Shown here piece by piece: positions 46,151 to 57,617 of a stretch of 64,000 bases of DNA (position 1 is its first letter; the number at the start of each line of letters is the position of its first letter). Location: the NCBI GenBank assembly GCA_037974665.1, contig CM075767.1, forward strand, positions 29,971,498-30,035,497, given 5' to 3'. The position numbers and the translations under genes are program-made. A model generated the notes under the pieces. That model made no database searches. It saw only the letters and a list, made by a program, of their open reading frames with translations, and was not told the DNA's origin. The stretch is from Ehretia macrophylla. Lineage: Eukaryota > Streptophyta > Magnoliopsida > Boraginales > Ehretiaceae.

Positions 46151-46707
46151 GTCATGTTGGGGTAGAATTTCTTTTTGTGTTAACGGTTCACAGTCCCAGC
46201 CTAGAGAGATGGCCCATTCAGAAGGCCCAATGGGCTTAACAACAACCCATCCGCTTCAACAACGCAGCATCCTCGCAAGACGTTATATCGATGCTATGTA
46301 GGGCCCTATAATGTCCCGCGAGTAAGGTTGTCGTCCTTTTATCAGCTCACGACGTATGATCCGGGATGAAAAAATAGAGCTTAAAAAGAAAAGTTGCCCG
46401 AAACTGATGAAAATGTTCGATTTTGGGCTCCAAAAAGGGCACATCGAGCAAGCTTACTGCCCCCATCGCAGAGCTCTCAGAGAGCTTTCCAACGGTATGC
46501 TGTGCGCCGCATAACTCCTTACGGATCAAAAGTTATGGGCACCGCAGCGACGGAGACTTGGTCACAAGCTCTACGCCCTCGGTTTACGGGCCCAGCCTCC
46601 ACGTGAAGCGAATTTGTCTTGACCAAGGTGCCGTGGGATTCGATAATAGAAATGTGGTGGACAAAGTATCTTGGCAACCCTAACCGGAGGAAAAAAAATT
46701 GAAAAGG

Positions 46708-46826
46708 GGAGTGCAACACGAGGACTTCCTAGGGGGTCACCCTTCCTAGTACTACTCTCGCCCAAGCACGCTTAACTTCGGAGTTCTGATGGGATCCGGT
46801 GCATTAGTGTTGGTATGGTCGCACCC
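46708..46826 (-). rRNA. 5S rRNA gene, copy 39
   Basis: Class B upstream (GTCATTGTGGGGTTAG). Differences: n9 U to C, n17 G to A, n84 U to A, n97 G to A. Confidence 0.86.
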
Positions 46827-47384
46827 GTCATTGTGGGGTTAGAATTCCTTTTTGTGTTAACGGTTCACAGTCCCAGCCTAGAGAGATGGCCCATTCAGAA
46901 GTCCCAATGGGCTTAACAACAACCCATCCGCTTCAACAACGCAGCATCCTCACAAGACTTTATATCGACGCATTGTAGGGCCCTCTAATGTCCGGCGAGT
47001 AAGGTTGTCGTCCTTTTAACAGCTCACGACGTACGATCCGGGATGAAAAAACAGAGCTTAATAAGAAAAGTGGACCGAAACTGATCAAAACTTTCGATTT
47101 TGGGCTCCAAAAAGGGCATAGCAAGTAAGCTTGTTACCCCCGTCGTAGAGCTCTTGGAGAGCTTTCCAACAGTATGCTGTGTGCTGTGTAACTCCTTACG
47201 GATCAAAAGTTATGGGCACCGTAGCGACGGAGACCTGGTCGTAAGCCCTACGCCCTCGGTTTGCGGGCCCAGCCTCCACGTGATGCGAAGTTGTCTTGCC
47301 CAAGGTACCGTGGGATTCGATAATAGAAATGTGGTGGATAAAGTATCTTGGCAACCCTAACCGAAGGAAAAAAAATTGAAAAGG

Positions 47385-47503
47385 GGAGTGCAACACGAGG
47401 ACTTCCCAGGGGGTCACCCATCCTAGTACTACTCTCGCCCAAGCACGCTTAACTTCTGAGTTCTGACGGGATTAGGTGCATTAGTACTGGTATGATCGCA
47501 CCC
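47385..47503 (-). rRNA. 5S rRNA gene, copy 40
   Basis: Class B upstream. Differences: n18 C to U, n30 G to U, n31 G to A, n37 A to G, n47 C to A. It shares three of these, and a TGATGCGAAG spacer variant, with the copy at 46032. Confidence 0.85.
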
Positions 47504-48061
47504 GTCATGTTGGGGGTAGAATTCCTTTTTGTGTTAACGGTTCACAGTCCCAGCCTAGAGAGATGGCCCATTCAGAAGGCCCAACGGGCTTAACAACAAC
47601 CCATCCGCTTTAACAACGCAGCATCCTCACAAGATGTGATATTGACGCGTTGTAGGGCCCTCTAATGTCCCGCGAGTAAGGTTGTCGTCCTTTTAACAGC
47701 TCACGACGTACGATCCGGGACGAAAAAACAGAGCTTAATAAGAAAAGTGGCCCGAAATTGATGAAAACATTTGATTTTGGGCTCCAAAAAGGGCAAAGCA
47801 AGCAAGTTTGCTACCCCCGTCGTAGATCTCTCAGAGAGCTTTCCAACGGTATGCTGTGCACCGCGTAACTCTTTACGGATCAAAAGTTATGGGCATCGGG
47901 GCGACGAAGACTTGGTCACAAGCCCTACGCCCTCGGTTTGCGGGCCTAGCCTCCATGTGAGACGAAGTTGTCTTGCCCAAGGTGCCATGGGATTCGGTAA
48001 TAGAAATGTGGTGGATAAAGTATCTTGGCAACCCTAACCGGAGGAAGAAAAATTGAAAAGG

Positions 48062-48098
48062 GGAGTGCAACATGAGGACTTCCCAAGGGGTCACCCTT
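48062..48098 (-). pseudogene. 5S rRNA gene fragment, copy 41
   Basis: Only about 37 nt of the RNA 3' end remain. The sequence then jumps at about 48099 to distal spacer (GACAGAGACTTGG), which implies a loss of about 480 bp by comparison with the 677-bp period. Confidence 0.88.
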
Positions 48099-48146
48099 CG
48101 ACAGAGACTTGGTCACAAGCCCTACGCCCTCGGTTTGCGGGCCCAG
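48099..48146. repeat. Spacer remnant after a 480-bp deletion
   Basis: Distal spacer (GACAGAGACTTGG to GCGGGCCCAG) joined directly to the 5S fragment ending at 48098. The gap against the 677-bp period is about 480 bp. Confidence 0.87.
48142..48146. repeat. Target-site duplication CCCAG, left (solo LTR)
   Basis: Same spacer position as the target of element 1: GCGGGCCCAG directly before the LTR. Confidence 0.95.
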
Positions 48147-48625
48147 TGTGAGGCCCGACCCCAAATAACGTGTCCTACTTCGATTTGTGCGACTTAGACC
48201 TAAAATTATATGACCGACCTTGGATTACGTATCTTGTCTTGGTTTTTGTGCATGCCTCGTTATACGTGCCTTAACCTAGGTTTAAGAGGCGTACCTTAAT
48301 TTACGTGCATTGCATTGAATTATGTGTTGTGCATTGGTCTACGTGCATTGACCTAGGGTTGCGTGCGTTAGCATTGGAACCCGTGCATTAGTCTTGAAGT
48401 TCATGTCTTACCTCGTAGTTCGTGTCTACCTCGTTTTGCGTGCCCTAACCTAGATTTGTGTGCCATGACCTAGGTTTGAGAATTGTATTTAGTTTTGTGT
48501 GCCTTGCATTGAATTTCGTGCATTCATATAGGGTTACGTGCTTTTACTTGAAAAACGTGCGTTCGTCTCGTAGTTCGTGTCCTACCTCGTAGTGCATGCC
48601 TTAGACCTAGGAAAGCGTGCCTTCA
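48147..48625 (+). promoter_or_regulatory. Expanded CGTGC-motif array in the solo LTR
   Basis: At least fifteen imperfect copies of TACGTGC, TGCGTGCC, CGTGCATT and related strings, in about 475 bp, against about eight in 190 bp in element 2. Several contain ACGTG. Confidence 0.5.
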
Positions 48626-50752
48626 CGCTAACCGAGAAAGCATCTTACACGGAGCACTAAATTATAAAATAATCCTAATTCAAATCCTACAAAATCTACT
48701 ATCAATATAATAATCCTAATTCAATTCACTAGAGGACAAAAATGCACCAAACACTAGACATTCCTTATTCTTTATTCTTTGTTCTTTTTGCATTTTCAAC
48801 ACACAACAAACTAACACTCAAAAGATGACAAGAATTCAGAATTTTGCACATGTTATAGCCGGCCATACCATGGTGTATGCACAAGGATTGAACAATTATT
48901 TTAATCTATGTATGCTAAGACAAACTATGACACAAAGGCATTAAAAAATTGCTCAATTCCCCTCAAATCTCCACCACTTTCGACCAGCCCTTGCATGCCC
49001 ATGCTAAGCATTTTAAAAACCACATTTTGAAGACACAAAATCAGAATTTGGACTGCCCAAGGCCGACCACACCCTCAAAGGAATTGCAAAGCCATCACTT
49101 TGTCATATTTTCTTCATTTCCTCTCAACTTCTCTCTCTCACTCTCATTTCCTCTCTCCATTTCGGTTCTTGGCTGAGTTCTCTACCTCCTTGGCTTGTCT
49201 TCTTCATAACTTAGCTAAGCCAAGTCAAGCAATCATCAAGAAAGTCGAGCAAACAAGCTAGAGTTCGAAAATCACTCATGCATGTGCATTGAAGCTTCAT
49301 TTTCGGCCTAGGTGAGTTACTAAGCTTCCATTTCTTTTCTTCAAGTCCTAACTACATGCATGTACTAAGATATTGCTTACTAGGCTAGAAAAAATAGAGA
49401 AAACCAAGTTGGAAACTCGGCTAAGCAAGAAGAAGAAGAAATTTGAGCCTCAACAAGGTTTTTGTGCAACTTGTGGTTGATTGCTAAGGTGATGGTTAAA
49501 ACCTTTTGAAAACTCTTCAAAAATTAACATGCATGCTTATAAATGTGTGTATTTTCTTCTGTACTTGAGCTATATGGTCGTTCATAAGCTTAAACAACCA
49601 TGCATGGCAAGATCTTGGCTTGAAAATGATGCTAGGTGAAGTCAAAATGGATGACAGCTCTCTGACCAGTCTGTTTGAGGTACGTTTAGCTAGGAAAATG
49701 ATGTTGAAAATGATTGAAAATTGGTAGGTGACTAGTTTGGACAGTTTTGAACATTTTTCCCAGAAATAGGCCGAAGCAAATTTTGATTTAGGGACCCAAA
49801 ATGGCAAATCTTTAAAATGTGACCAAATCTGGAAAAATGAAGCAGGTTTTGGCAGATGCACTGACCTTGTAGAACGAACTAGATTTGACTTAGTTAATGA
49901 TGTCCAAAATGTATGAAAATTGGTATGCTGCTATATTTTTCAGTTATGGACATTTTTGTCAGAAATGGACTAAGGCTGAATCTGACCTAAGGACCTCAAA
50001 AACGTCAATTATCGAAATGTGTGCAAATCTGGACAGTTTTGTGCTACTTCACTGTTTCGCCTATAACTAATGATTCCGAACTCCAATTGATGCAAGGTTT
50101 GTTTCTGATTTTAGTTAAATTCTTAAGCTTTAATTTGAAATATTATTCACTGAATTTGGAGATTTTTTGATTATCCTATTGATTGTGAGAAAACAGCCTA
50201 TTGCAGTAAAGGTTTCACTTAGCTACATGCTTGGAAAATTGTTGTAACCTCTCTTGTGGTACTAATTGTGTGGAAATGTGGTGTTGGGATGTTATGTGGA
50301 CTGTTTTGAGTACTTGAGGATGCTTGAATTGAATGATGCATGACTTGAGAATGATTTTGAGTTGACTTAGGGTTTTAATCACTCGATTGAGCATGAAACG
50401 GAAACCCTATTGACTAGGTAGTTTTGCTAAGTGTTGATCATTTGATATTGTGTGGAAATTATATGCTTAGTGGGCTTCCCATAAATGTTTTATAACTTCA
50501 AAATTGATCTTGACCATTGCATGTTGACAAATAAGCTTTTCTTGCATCCGAACCCATGTTGATATCATTGCATGTTGAATAATCTTATCACTTGATTGCG
50601 TGGAATTTTTAATGAGTTATACGGCCTGTTTTACATGTGTTACATGGCTGCCCGTTTGATGTTCATATGACTCTATATGCCTTTCAAGTGAAATTACTTG
50701 TCTTATCGTGCCTTGTTTGACTACTTGACAACCTGCGATCTTATAACTGTTC

Positions 50753-50778
50753 GGAGGCAACCTACTTTGTTGTCCTCC
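50753..50778 (+). other. Stem-loop 1 in the solo LTR
   Basis: Identical to the element 2 form: arms GGAGGCAAC and GTTGTCCTCC, loop CTACTTT. Confidence 0.65.
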
Positions 50779-51233
50779 TACTGTGATATGTTAAATGTTA
50801 TAAACGTGCATTGCATACAAGGTTGCAACCATTCGTGTGGCATGGTAGCGTTTCACGTCCGTCGGGCAGCATCGGGCTTGCCGGTGTTATCGTGACTACC
50901 ATGATCCAATTCCCTCTCTCGCTTGGTATTCACCCTTGGAGAGTTGGGTCGTAGGTTTCGGGGTACATCCGGAGTACACCCACCTGGCGTGTTTTGGGGT
51001 TATTTGAAGTCGGCCGCAACTTCTGATTCTGAAACTGATCTGAGAGCAAAAGCTCACTGTATCCTTTTTACTATGTGTATAAGTACTCTTGCTTGGTTCC
51101 TAGAGAACCTCAGGGAGGAAAGACTGGTATTTCTGTTTCTGTACTTGTATTATTGTTATATTCATGCTTGCAAAAGGATTTCATAATTTGAACAGGAAAT
51201 GAGTTTCAAAATGTATTTCTCGTTCCCCCTCGC

Positions 51234-51251
51234 TGAGTTCATAAGGACTCA
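51234..51251 (+). other. Stem-loop 2 in the solo LTR
   Basis: Arms TGAGT and ACTCA, about 18 bases before CATCATAG. Confidence 0.5.
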
Positions 51252-51268
51252 CCCTCTTTTTCATCATA

Positions 51269-51331
51269 GGTGAAGAAGAACAGGTACAGGTACCCGAGGA
51301 TAACGTGTCTATCGATGATTCCTTGGAGTGA
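51269..51331 (+). other. Acidic 20-codon reading frame in the solo LTR
   Basis: 63 bp including the stop, the same length and frame as in element 2 despite many base changes. Begins GEEEQVQVPED and ends in SLE before TGA. Confidence 0.42.
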
Positions 51332-51427
51332 TTGCCTGTCCTATGTGTTTTGTGTGTTTGTGGCCATTTGTGAACTCCATGCTACTTGAAGACTATTTCT
51401 TTTATGTTGCTCGATGTTGTAATGTAA

Positions 51428-51452
51428 AGACCCCCGTTGTAATTTGGGGTCT
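51428..51452 (+). other. Stem-loop 3 in the solo LTR
   Basis: Arms AGACCCC and GGGGTCT, same as element 2. Confidence 0.55.
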
Positions 51453-51963
51453 AATTTTGGTTTGTACTGATATTACTAGATAGACACTAGACACTACTAT
51501 GATCGTATTGCTATTTATCACTACTAGTATCTATCATATGTCATGACTATTAGCTAAGGACTAAGTAAATGAACTTATCCAATCTTAAACAGGTACTCGC
51601 TATTAAGCTAAGATCAACAGGTACTTTCGTAACGAGGATAAATAAACAAACGAGACATAGTATCATTCTAGGTTATACCTCAAACGGGATATCGAAATAA
51701 CCAAATGGGCAATTCAATTGATGGTAAAATAGTAATCTTAGTTGGAAATGAATTTAAGATGGTAAATTTTGAGGCGTTTAGAGAACTAGGTCAAACCAAA
51801 GAGCCCAATTACAGCCATTATGCTGCCGGTTTTCCGGAAAAACTTGGAGTTTAGACTAAAATGATAAGTGTTAAATCTTCTTAAACGGTTAAGCATGTGA
51901 CATATCCTGAACGTTTAGATCACACCCTAGTCTAACCTTTATAGGTCGGGTTGGGGCGTGACA

Positions 51964-51968
51964 CCCAG
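51964..51968. repeat. Target-site duplication CCCAG, right (solo LTR)
   Basis: Directly after GTGACA; the spacer continues CCTCCACGTG as in intact units. Confidence 0.95.
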
Positions 51969-52080
51969 CCTCCACGTGAAGTGAAGTTGTCTTGCCCAAG
52001 GTACCGTGGGATTCGATAATAGAAATGTGGTGTATAAAGTATCTTGGCAACCCTAACTGGAGGAAAAAAAATTGAAAAGG

Positions 52081-52199
52081 GGAGTGCAACACGAGGGCTT
52101 CCCAGGGGGTCACCCATCCTAGTACTACTCTCGCCCAAGCACAATTAATTTCCGAGTTCTGATGGGATCCGGTCCATTAGTGCTGGTATGAGCGCACCC
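52081..52199 (-). rRNA. 5S rRNA gene, copy 42 (divergent)
   Basis: First copy right of the solo LTR. Class A upstream. Seven differences: n8, n26, n47, n51, n56 and n57 (A box), n103. Probably degenerate. Confidence 0.82.
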
Positions 52200-52758
52200 G
52201 TCATGTTGATGGCACAATTCCTTTATGTGCTAACGGTTCACAGTCCCAGCCTAGAGAGATGGCCCATTCAGAAGGCCCAATGGGCTTAACAACAACCTAT
52301 CCGCTTTAACAACGCAGCATCCTCGCAAGACGTGATATCGACGTGTTGTAGGGCCCTCTAATGTCCCGCGAGTAAGGTTTTCGTCCTTTTAATAGCTCAC
52401 AATGTACGATCCGGGAAGGAAAAACATAGCAAAATTAGGAAAGTGGCCCGAAACTGATGAAAACGTTCGATTTTGGGCTCCAAAAAAGGGCACAGTGAGC
52501 AAGCTGGCTGCCCCTGTCATAGAGCTCTCGGAGAGCTTTCCAACGGTATGCTGTGCGCCGCGTAACTCCTTACAGATCAAAAGTTATGTGCACCAGAGCG
52601 ACAGAGACCTGGTCACAAGCCCTACGCCCTCGGTTTGCGGGCCCAGCCTCCACGTGAAGCAATGTTGTCTTGCCCAAGGTGCCGTGGGATTTGATAATAG
52701 AAATGTGGTGGATAAAGTATCTTGGCAACCCTAACCGGAGGAAAAAAAATTGAAAAGG

Positions 52759-52877
52759 GGAGTGCAACACGAGGATTTCCCAGGGGGTCACCCATCCTTG
52801 TACTACTCTCGCCCAAGCACGCTCAACTTCGGAGTTCTGAAGGGATCCGGTGCATTAGTGCTGGTATGATCGCACTC
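52759..52877 (-). rRNA. 5S rRNA gene, copy 43
   Basis: Class A upstream (variant GATTATGGC). Differences: n2 G to A, n37 A to U, n54 A to G (A box), n79 U to A, n102 G to A. Confidence 0.85.
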
Positions 52878-53436
52878 GTCATGATTATGGCACAATTCCT
52901 TTATGTGTTAACGGTTCACAGTCCCAGCCTAGAGAGATGGCCCATTCAGAAGGCCCAATGGGCTTAACAACAACCCATCTGCTTTAACAACGTAGCATCC
53001 TCGCAAGACGTGATATTGACGCGTTGTAGGGCCCTCTAATGTCCCGCGAGTAAGGTTGTCGTCCTTTTAACAGCTCACGATGTACGATCTGGGAAGGAAA
53101 AACATATCAAAATTAGAAAAGTAGTCCGAAGCTGATGAAAATGTTCGATTTTAGGCTCCAAAAAAGGGCACAGCGAGCAAGTTGGCTGCCCCCGTCGTAG
53201 AGCTCTCGGTGAGCTTTCCAACGGTATGCTGTGCACCGCGTAACTCCTTACGGATCAAAACTTATGGGCACCGGAGAGACGGCGACCTGGTCACAAGCCC
53301 TACGCCCTCAGTTTGCGGGCCCAGCCTCCACGTGAAGTGAAGTTGTCTTGCCCAATGTGTCGTGGGATTCGATAATAGAAATGTGGTGGATAAAGTATCT
53401 TGGCAACCCTAACCGGAGGAAAAAAAATTGAAAAGG

Positions 53437-53555
53437 GGAGTGCAACATGAGGGCTTCCCAGGGGGTCACCCATCCTAGTACTACTCTCACCCAAGCACGC
53501 TTAATTTCAGAATTCTGCTGGGATCCGGTGCATTAGTGCTGGTATGATCGCACCC
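53437..53555 (-). rRNA. 5S rRNA gene, copy 44 (divergent)
   Basis: Class A upstream, the last class A unit in the window. Seven differences: n38, n44, n47, n51 (A box), n67 (IE), n103, n108. It shares n51 G to A and n103 U to C with copy 42. Confidence 0.82.
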
Positions 53556-54114
53556 GTCATGTTGATGGCACAATTCCTTTATGTGCTAATGGTTCAAAGT
53601 CCCAGCCTAGAGAGATGGCCCATTCTGAAGGCCCAATGGGCTTAACAACAACCCATCAGCTTTAACAACGCAGCATCCTCGCAAGACGTGATATCGATGC
53701 GTTGTAGGGCCCTCTAATGTCCCGCGAGTAAGGTTGTCGTCCTTTTAACAGCTCACGATCTACGATCCGGGAAGGAAAAACATAGCAAAATCAGAAAAGT
53801 GGCCTGAAACTGATAAAATCGTTCGATTTTGGGCTCCAAAAAGGGGCACATCGAGCAAGCTCACTGCCCCCATCGTAGAGCTCCTGGAGAGCTTTCCAAC
53901 GGTATGATGTGCGCCGCGTAACTCCTTACGGATCAAAAGTTATGGGCACCAGAGCGACGGAGACCTGGTCATAAGCCCTACACCCTCGGTTTGCGGGCCG
54001 AGCCTCCACTTGAAGCGAAGTTGTCTTGCCCAAGGTGCCGTCGGATTCGATAATAGAAATGTGGTGGACAAAGTATCTTGGCAACCCTAACCGGAGGAAA
54101 AAAAATTGAAAAAG

Positions 54115-54233
54115 GGAGTGCAACACGAGGACTTCCCAGGGGGTCACCGATCCTAGTACTACTCTCGCCCAGGCACGCTTAACTTCAGAGTTCTGATGGG
54201 ATCCGGTGCATTAGTGCTGGTATGATCGCACCC
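54115..54233 (-). rRNA. 5S rRNA gene, copy 45
   Basis: Class B upstream; from here to the window end every unit is class B. Differences: n47 C to U, n62 U to C (A box), n85 G to C (C box). Confidence 0.87.
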
Positions 54234-54790
54234 ATCATGTTGGAGGTAGAATTCCTTTTTGTGTTAACGGTTCACAGTCCCAACCTAGAGAGATGGCCCA
54301 TTCAGAAGGCCCAATGGGTTAACAACAACCCATCCGCTTCAACAACGTAGCATCCTCACAAGACATGATATCGACGCATTGTAGGGCCCTCTAATGTCCC
54401 GCGTGTAAGGTTGTCGTCCTTTTATCAATTCACGATGTACGATCCTGGATGAGAAAATAGGGCTTAATAAGAAAAGTGGCCTGAAACTGATGCAAACGTT
54501 CGATTTTGGGCTCCAAAAAGGGCAAAGCAAGCATGCTTGCTGCCCCCGTTATAGAGCTCTCGGAGAGCTTTCCAACGGCATGCTGTGCACCGCTTAACTC
54601 CTTACGGATCAAAAGTTATGGGCACCGGAGCGATGGAGACCTGGTCATAAGCCCTACGCCCTCGGTCTGCGGGCCTAGCCTCTATGTGAAGCGAAGTTGT
54701 CTTGCCCAAGGTGCCGTGGGATTCGATAATAGGAATGTGTTGGATAAAGTATCTTAGGAACCCTAATCGGAGGAAAAAAAATTGAAGAGG

Positions 54791-54909
54791 GGGGTGCAAC
54801 ACGAGGACTTCCCAGGGGGTCACCCATCCTAGTACTACTATCGCCCAAGCAAGCTTAACTTCGGAGTTCTGATGGGATCCGGTGCATTCGTGCTAGTATG
54901 ATCGCACCC
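54791..54909 (-). rRNA. 5S rRNA gene, copy 46
   Basis: Class B upstream. Differences: n15 C to U, n21 U to G, n58 G to U (A box), n70 G to U (IE). Its downstream spacer variants (TTGAAGAGG, CTAATCGGAGG) recur four units on, at 57499. Confidence 0.86.
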
Positions 54910-55467
54910 GTCATGGTGGGGGTAGAATTCCTTTTTGTGTTAACGGTTCACAGTCCCAGCCTAAAGAGATGGCCCATTCAGAAGGCCAAAAGGGCTTAAC
55001 AACAACCCATCCGCTTCAACAACGCAGCATCCACGCAAGACGTGATATCGATGCATTGTAGGGCCCTCTAATGTCCCGCGAGTAAGCTTATCGTCCTTTT
55101 AACAGCTCACGGCGTATGATCCAGGACGGAAAAACAGAGCTTAATAAGAAAAGTGGCCTGAAACTGATGAAAACGTTCGATTTTGGGCTCCAAAAAGGGC
55201 ATAGCGAGCAAGCAAGCTGCACCCATCGTAGAGAACTCATAGAGCTTTCCAACGGTATCCTGTGCGCCACGTAACTCCTTACGGATCAAAAGTTATGGGC
55301 GCCGGAGCGACGGAGACCTGGTCACAAGCCCTACGCCCTCGGTTTGCAGGCCCAGCCTCCACGTGAAGCGAAGTTGTCTTGCCCAAGGTGCCGTGGGATT
55401 CGATAATGGAAATGTGGTAGATAAAGTATCTTGGCAACCCTAACCGGAGGAAAAAAAATTGAAAAGG

Positions 55468-55586
55468 GGGGTGCAACATGAGGACTTCCCAGGAGGTCAC
55501 CCATCTTAGTACTACACTCGCTCAAGCACGCTTAACTTCGGAGTTCTGATGGGATCCGGTGCATTAGTGCTGGTATGATCGCACCC
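55468..55586 (-). rRNA. 5S rRNA gene, copy 47
   Basis: Class B upstream. Differences: n65 G to A, n71 A to U (IE), n81 G to A and n93 C to U (C box), n108 G to A. Confidence 0.85.
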
Positions 55587-56144
55587 GTCATGGTGGGGGT
55601 AGAATTCCTTTTTGTGTTAACGGTTCACAGTCCTAGCCTAGAGAGATGGCCCATTCAGAAGGCCCAATGGGCTTAATAACAACCCATCCGCTTCAACAAC
55701 GCAGCATCCTCGCAAGACGTGATATCGACACTTTGTAGGGCCCTCTAATGTCCCACGAGTAAGGTTTTCGTCCTTTTATCAGCTCACGACGAACGATCCG
55801 TGACGAAAAAACAGAGCTTAATAAGAAAAGTGGCCCGAAACTGATGAAAATGTTCGATTTTGGGCTCCAAAAAGGGCAAAGCAAGCATGCTTGCTGCCCC
55901 CGTTATAGAGCTCTCGGAGAGCTTTCCAACGGCATGATGTGCGCCGCGTAACTCCTTAAGGATCAAAAGTTATAGGCACCGGAGCGATGGAGACCTGGTG
56001 ACAAGCCCGACGCCCTCGGTTTGCGGGCCCAGCCTCCACGTGAGGCGAAGTTGTCTTGCCCAAGGTACTGTGGGATTCGATAATAGGAATGTGGTGGATA
56101 AAGTATCTTGGCAACCTTAACCGGAGTAAAAAAAATTGAAAAGG

Positions 56145-56263
56145 GGGGTGCAACGCGAGGACTTCCCAGGGGGTCACCCATCCTAGTACTACTCTCACCC
56201 AAGCACGCTTAACTTCGGAGTTCTGATGGGATCCGGTGCATTAGTGCTGGTATGATCGCACCC
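56145..56263 (-). rRNA. 5S rRNA gene, copy 48
   Basis: Class B upstream. Differences: n67 C to U (IE), n109 U to C. Confidence 0.89.
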
Positions 56264-56821
56264 ATCATGGTGGGTGTAGAATTCTTTTTTGTGTTAAAAG
56301 GTCACAGTCCCAGCCTTGAGAGATGGCCCATTCAGAAGGCCCAATGGGCTTAACAACAACCCATTCGCTTCAACAACGCAGCATCCTCACAAGACGTGAT
56401 ATCGACACATTGTAGGGCCCTCATATGTCCCACGAGTAAGGTTGTCGTCCTTTTAACAGATCACGACGTACGATCCGGGACAAAAAAAATAGAGCTTAAT
56501 AAGAAAAATGGCCAGAAACTGATGAAAACGTTCGATTTTGGGCTCCAAAAAGGGCACAGCAAGCAACCTGGCTGCTCCCGTCGTAGAGCTCTTGGAGTGC
56601 TTTCCAACTGTATGCTGTGCGCCGCATAACTCCTTACGGATCAAAAGTTATAGGCACCGGAGTGACGGAGACCTGGTCACAAGCCCTACGCCCTCGGTTT
56701 GTGGGCCCAGCCTCCACGTGAAACAAAGTTGTCTTGCCCAAGGTGCCGTGGGATTCAATAATAGAAATGTGGTGGATAAAGTATCTTGCAACACTAACCG
56801 GAGGAAAAAAAATTGAAAAGG

Positions 56822-56940
56822 GGGGTGCAACACGAGGACTTCCCAAGGGGTCAACCATCCTAGTACTACTCTCGCCCAAGCACGCTTAACTTCGGAGTTC
56901 TGATGGGATCCGGTGCATTAGTGCTGGTATGATCGCACCC
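56822..56940 (-). rRNA. 5S rRNA gene, copy 49
   Basis: Class B upstream. Differences: n87 G to U and n95 C to U, both in the C box. n87 G to U recurs two units on, at 58175. Confidence 0.89.
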
Positions 56941-57498
56941 GTCATGGTGGGGGTAGAATTCCTTTTTGTGTTAACGGTTCACAGTCCCAGCCTAGAGAGA
57001 TGGCCCATTCAGAAGGCCCAATGGGCTTAACAATAACCCATCCGATTCAACAACGCCGCATCCTCGCAAGACGTGATATCGACGCTTTGTAGGGCCCTCT
57101 AATGTCCGACGAGTAAGGTTGTCGTCCTTTTATCAACTCACGACGTACGATCCGGGATGAAAAAATAGAGCTTAATAAGAAAAGTGGCCCGAAACTGATG
57201 AAAACGTTCGATTTTGGGCTCCAAAATGGGCAAAGCAAGCAAGCTTGCTGCCCCCGTTATAGAGCTCTCGGAGAGCTTTCCAACGGCATGCTGTGCGCCG
57301 CTTAACTCCTTACGGATCAAAAGTTATGGGCACCGGAGCGATGGAGACCTGGTCATAAGCCCTACGCCCTCGGTTTGCGGGCCCAGCCTCCATGTGAAGC
57401 GAAGTTGTCTTGCCCAAGGTGCCGTGGGATTCGATAATAGGAATGTGTTGGATAAAGTATCTTGGCAACCCTAATCGGAGGAAAAAAAATTGAAGAGG

Positions 57499-57617
57499 GG
57501 GGTGCAACACGAGGACTTCCCACTGGGTCACCCATCCTAGTACTACTCTCGCCCAAGCACGCTTAACTTCGGAGTTCTGATAGGATCCGGTGCATTAGTG
57601 CTGGTATGATCGCACCC
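57499..57617 (-). rRNA. 5S rRNA gene, copy 50
   Basis: Class B upstream. Differences: n36 C to U, n94 C to A and n95 C to G (C box). Confidence 0.88.

Larger units (their letters stand above)
43580..48146 (-). repeat. 5S rDNA tandem array, segment 3
   Basis: Six full-length 5S copies and one truncated copy. It starts with a short inverted spacer piece (43580-43727) and a 4-base filler. It ends with a unit that lost about 480 bp, so that the 5S gene at 48062 is fused to distal spacer just before the solo LTR. The units at 46032 and 47385 are near-duplicates two units apart. Confidence 0.93.
48147..51963 (+). mobile_element. Solo LTR, sister subfamily of element 2 (3817 bp)
   Basis: Starts TGTGAGGCCCGACC, ends GGGTTGGGGCGTGACA, flanked by CCCAG on both sides. 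There is no internal region, so it formed by recombination between two LTRs. It aligns with the element 2 LTR over most of its length but is clearly diverged and about 311 bp longer, nearly all of that in the CGTGC-motif array at its start. Confidence 0.94.
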
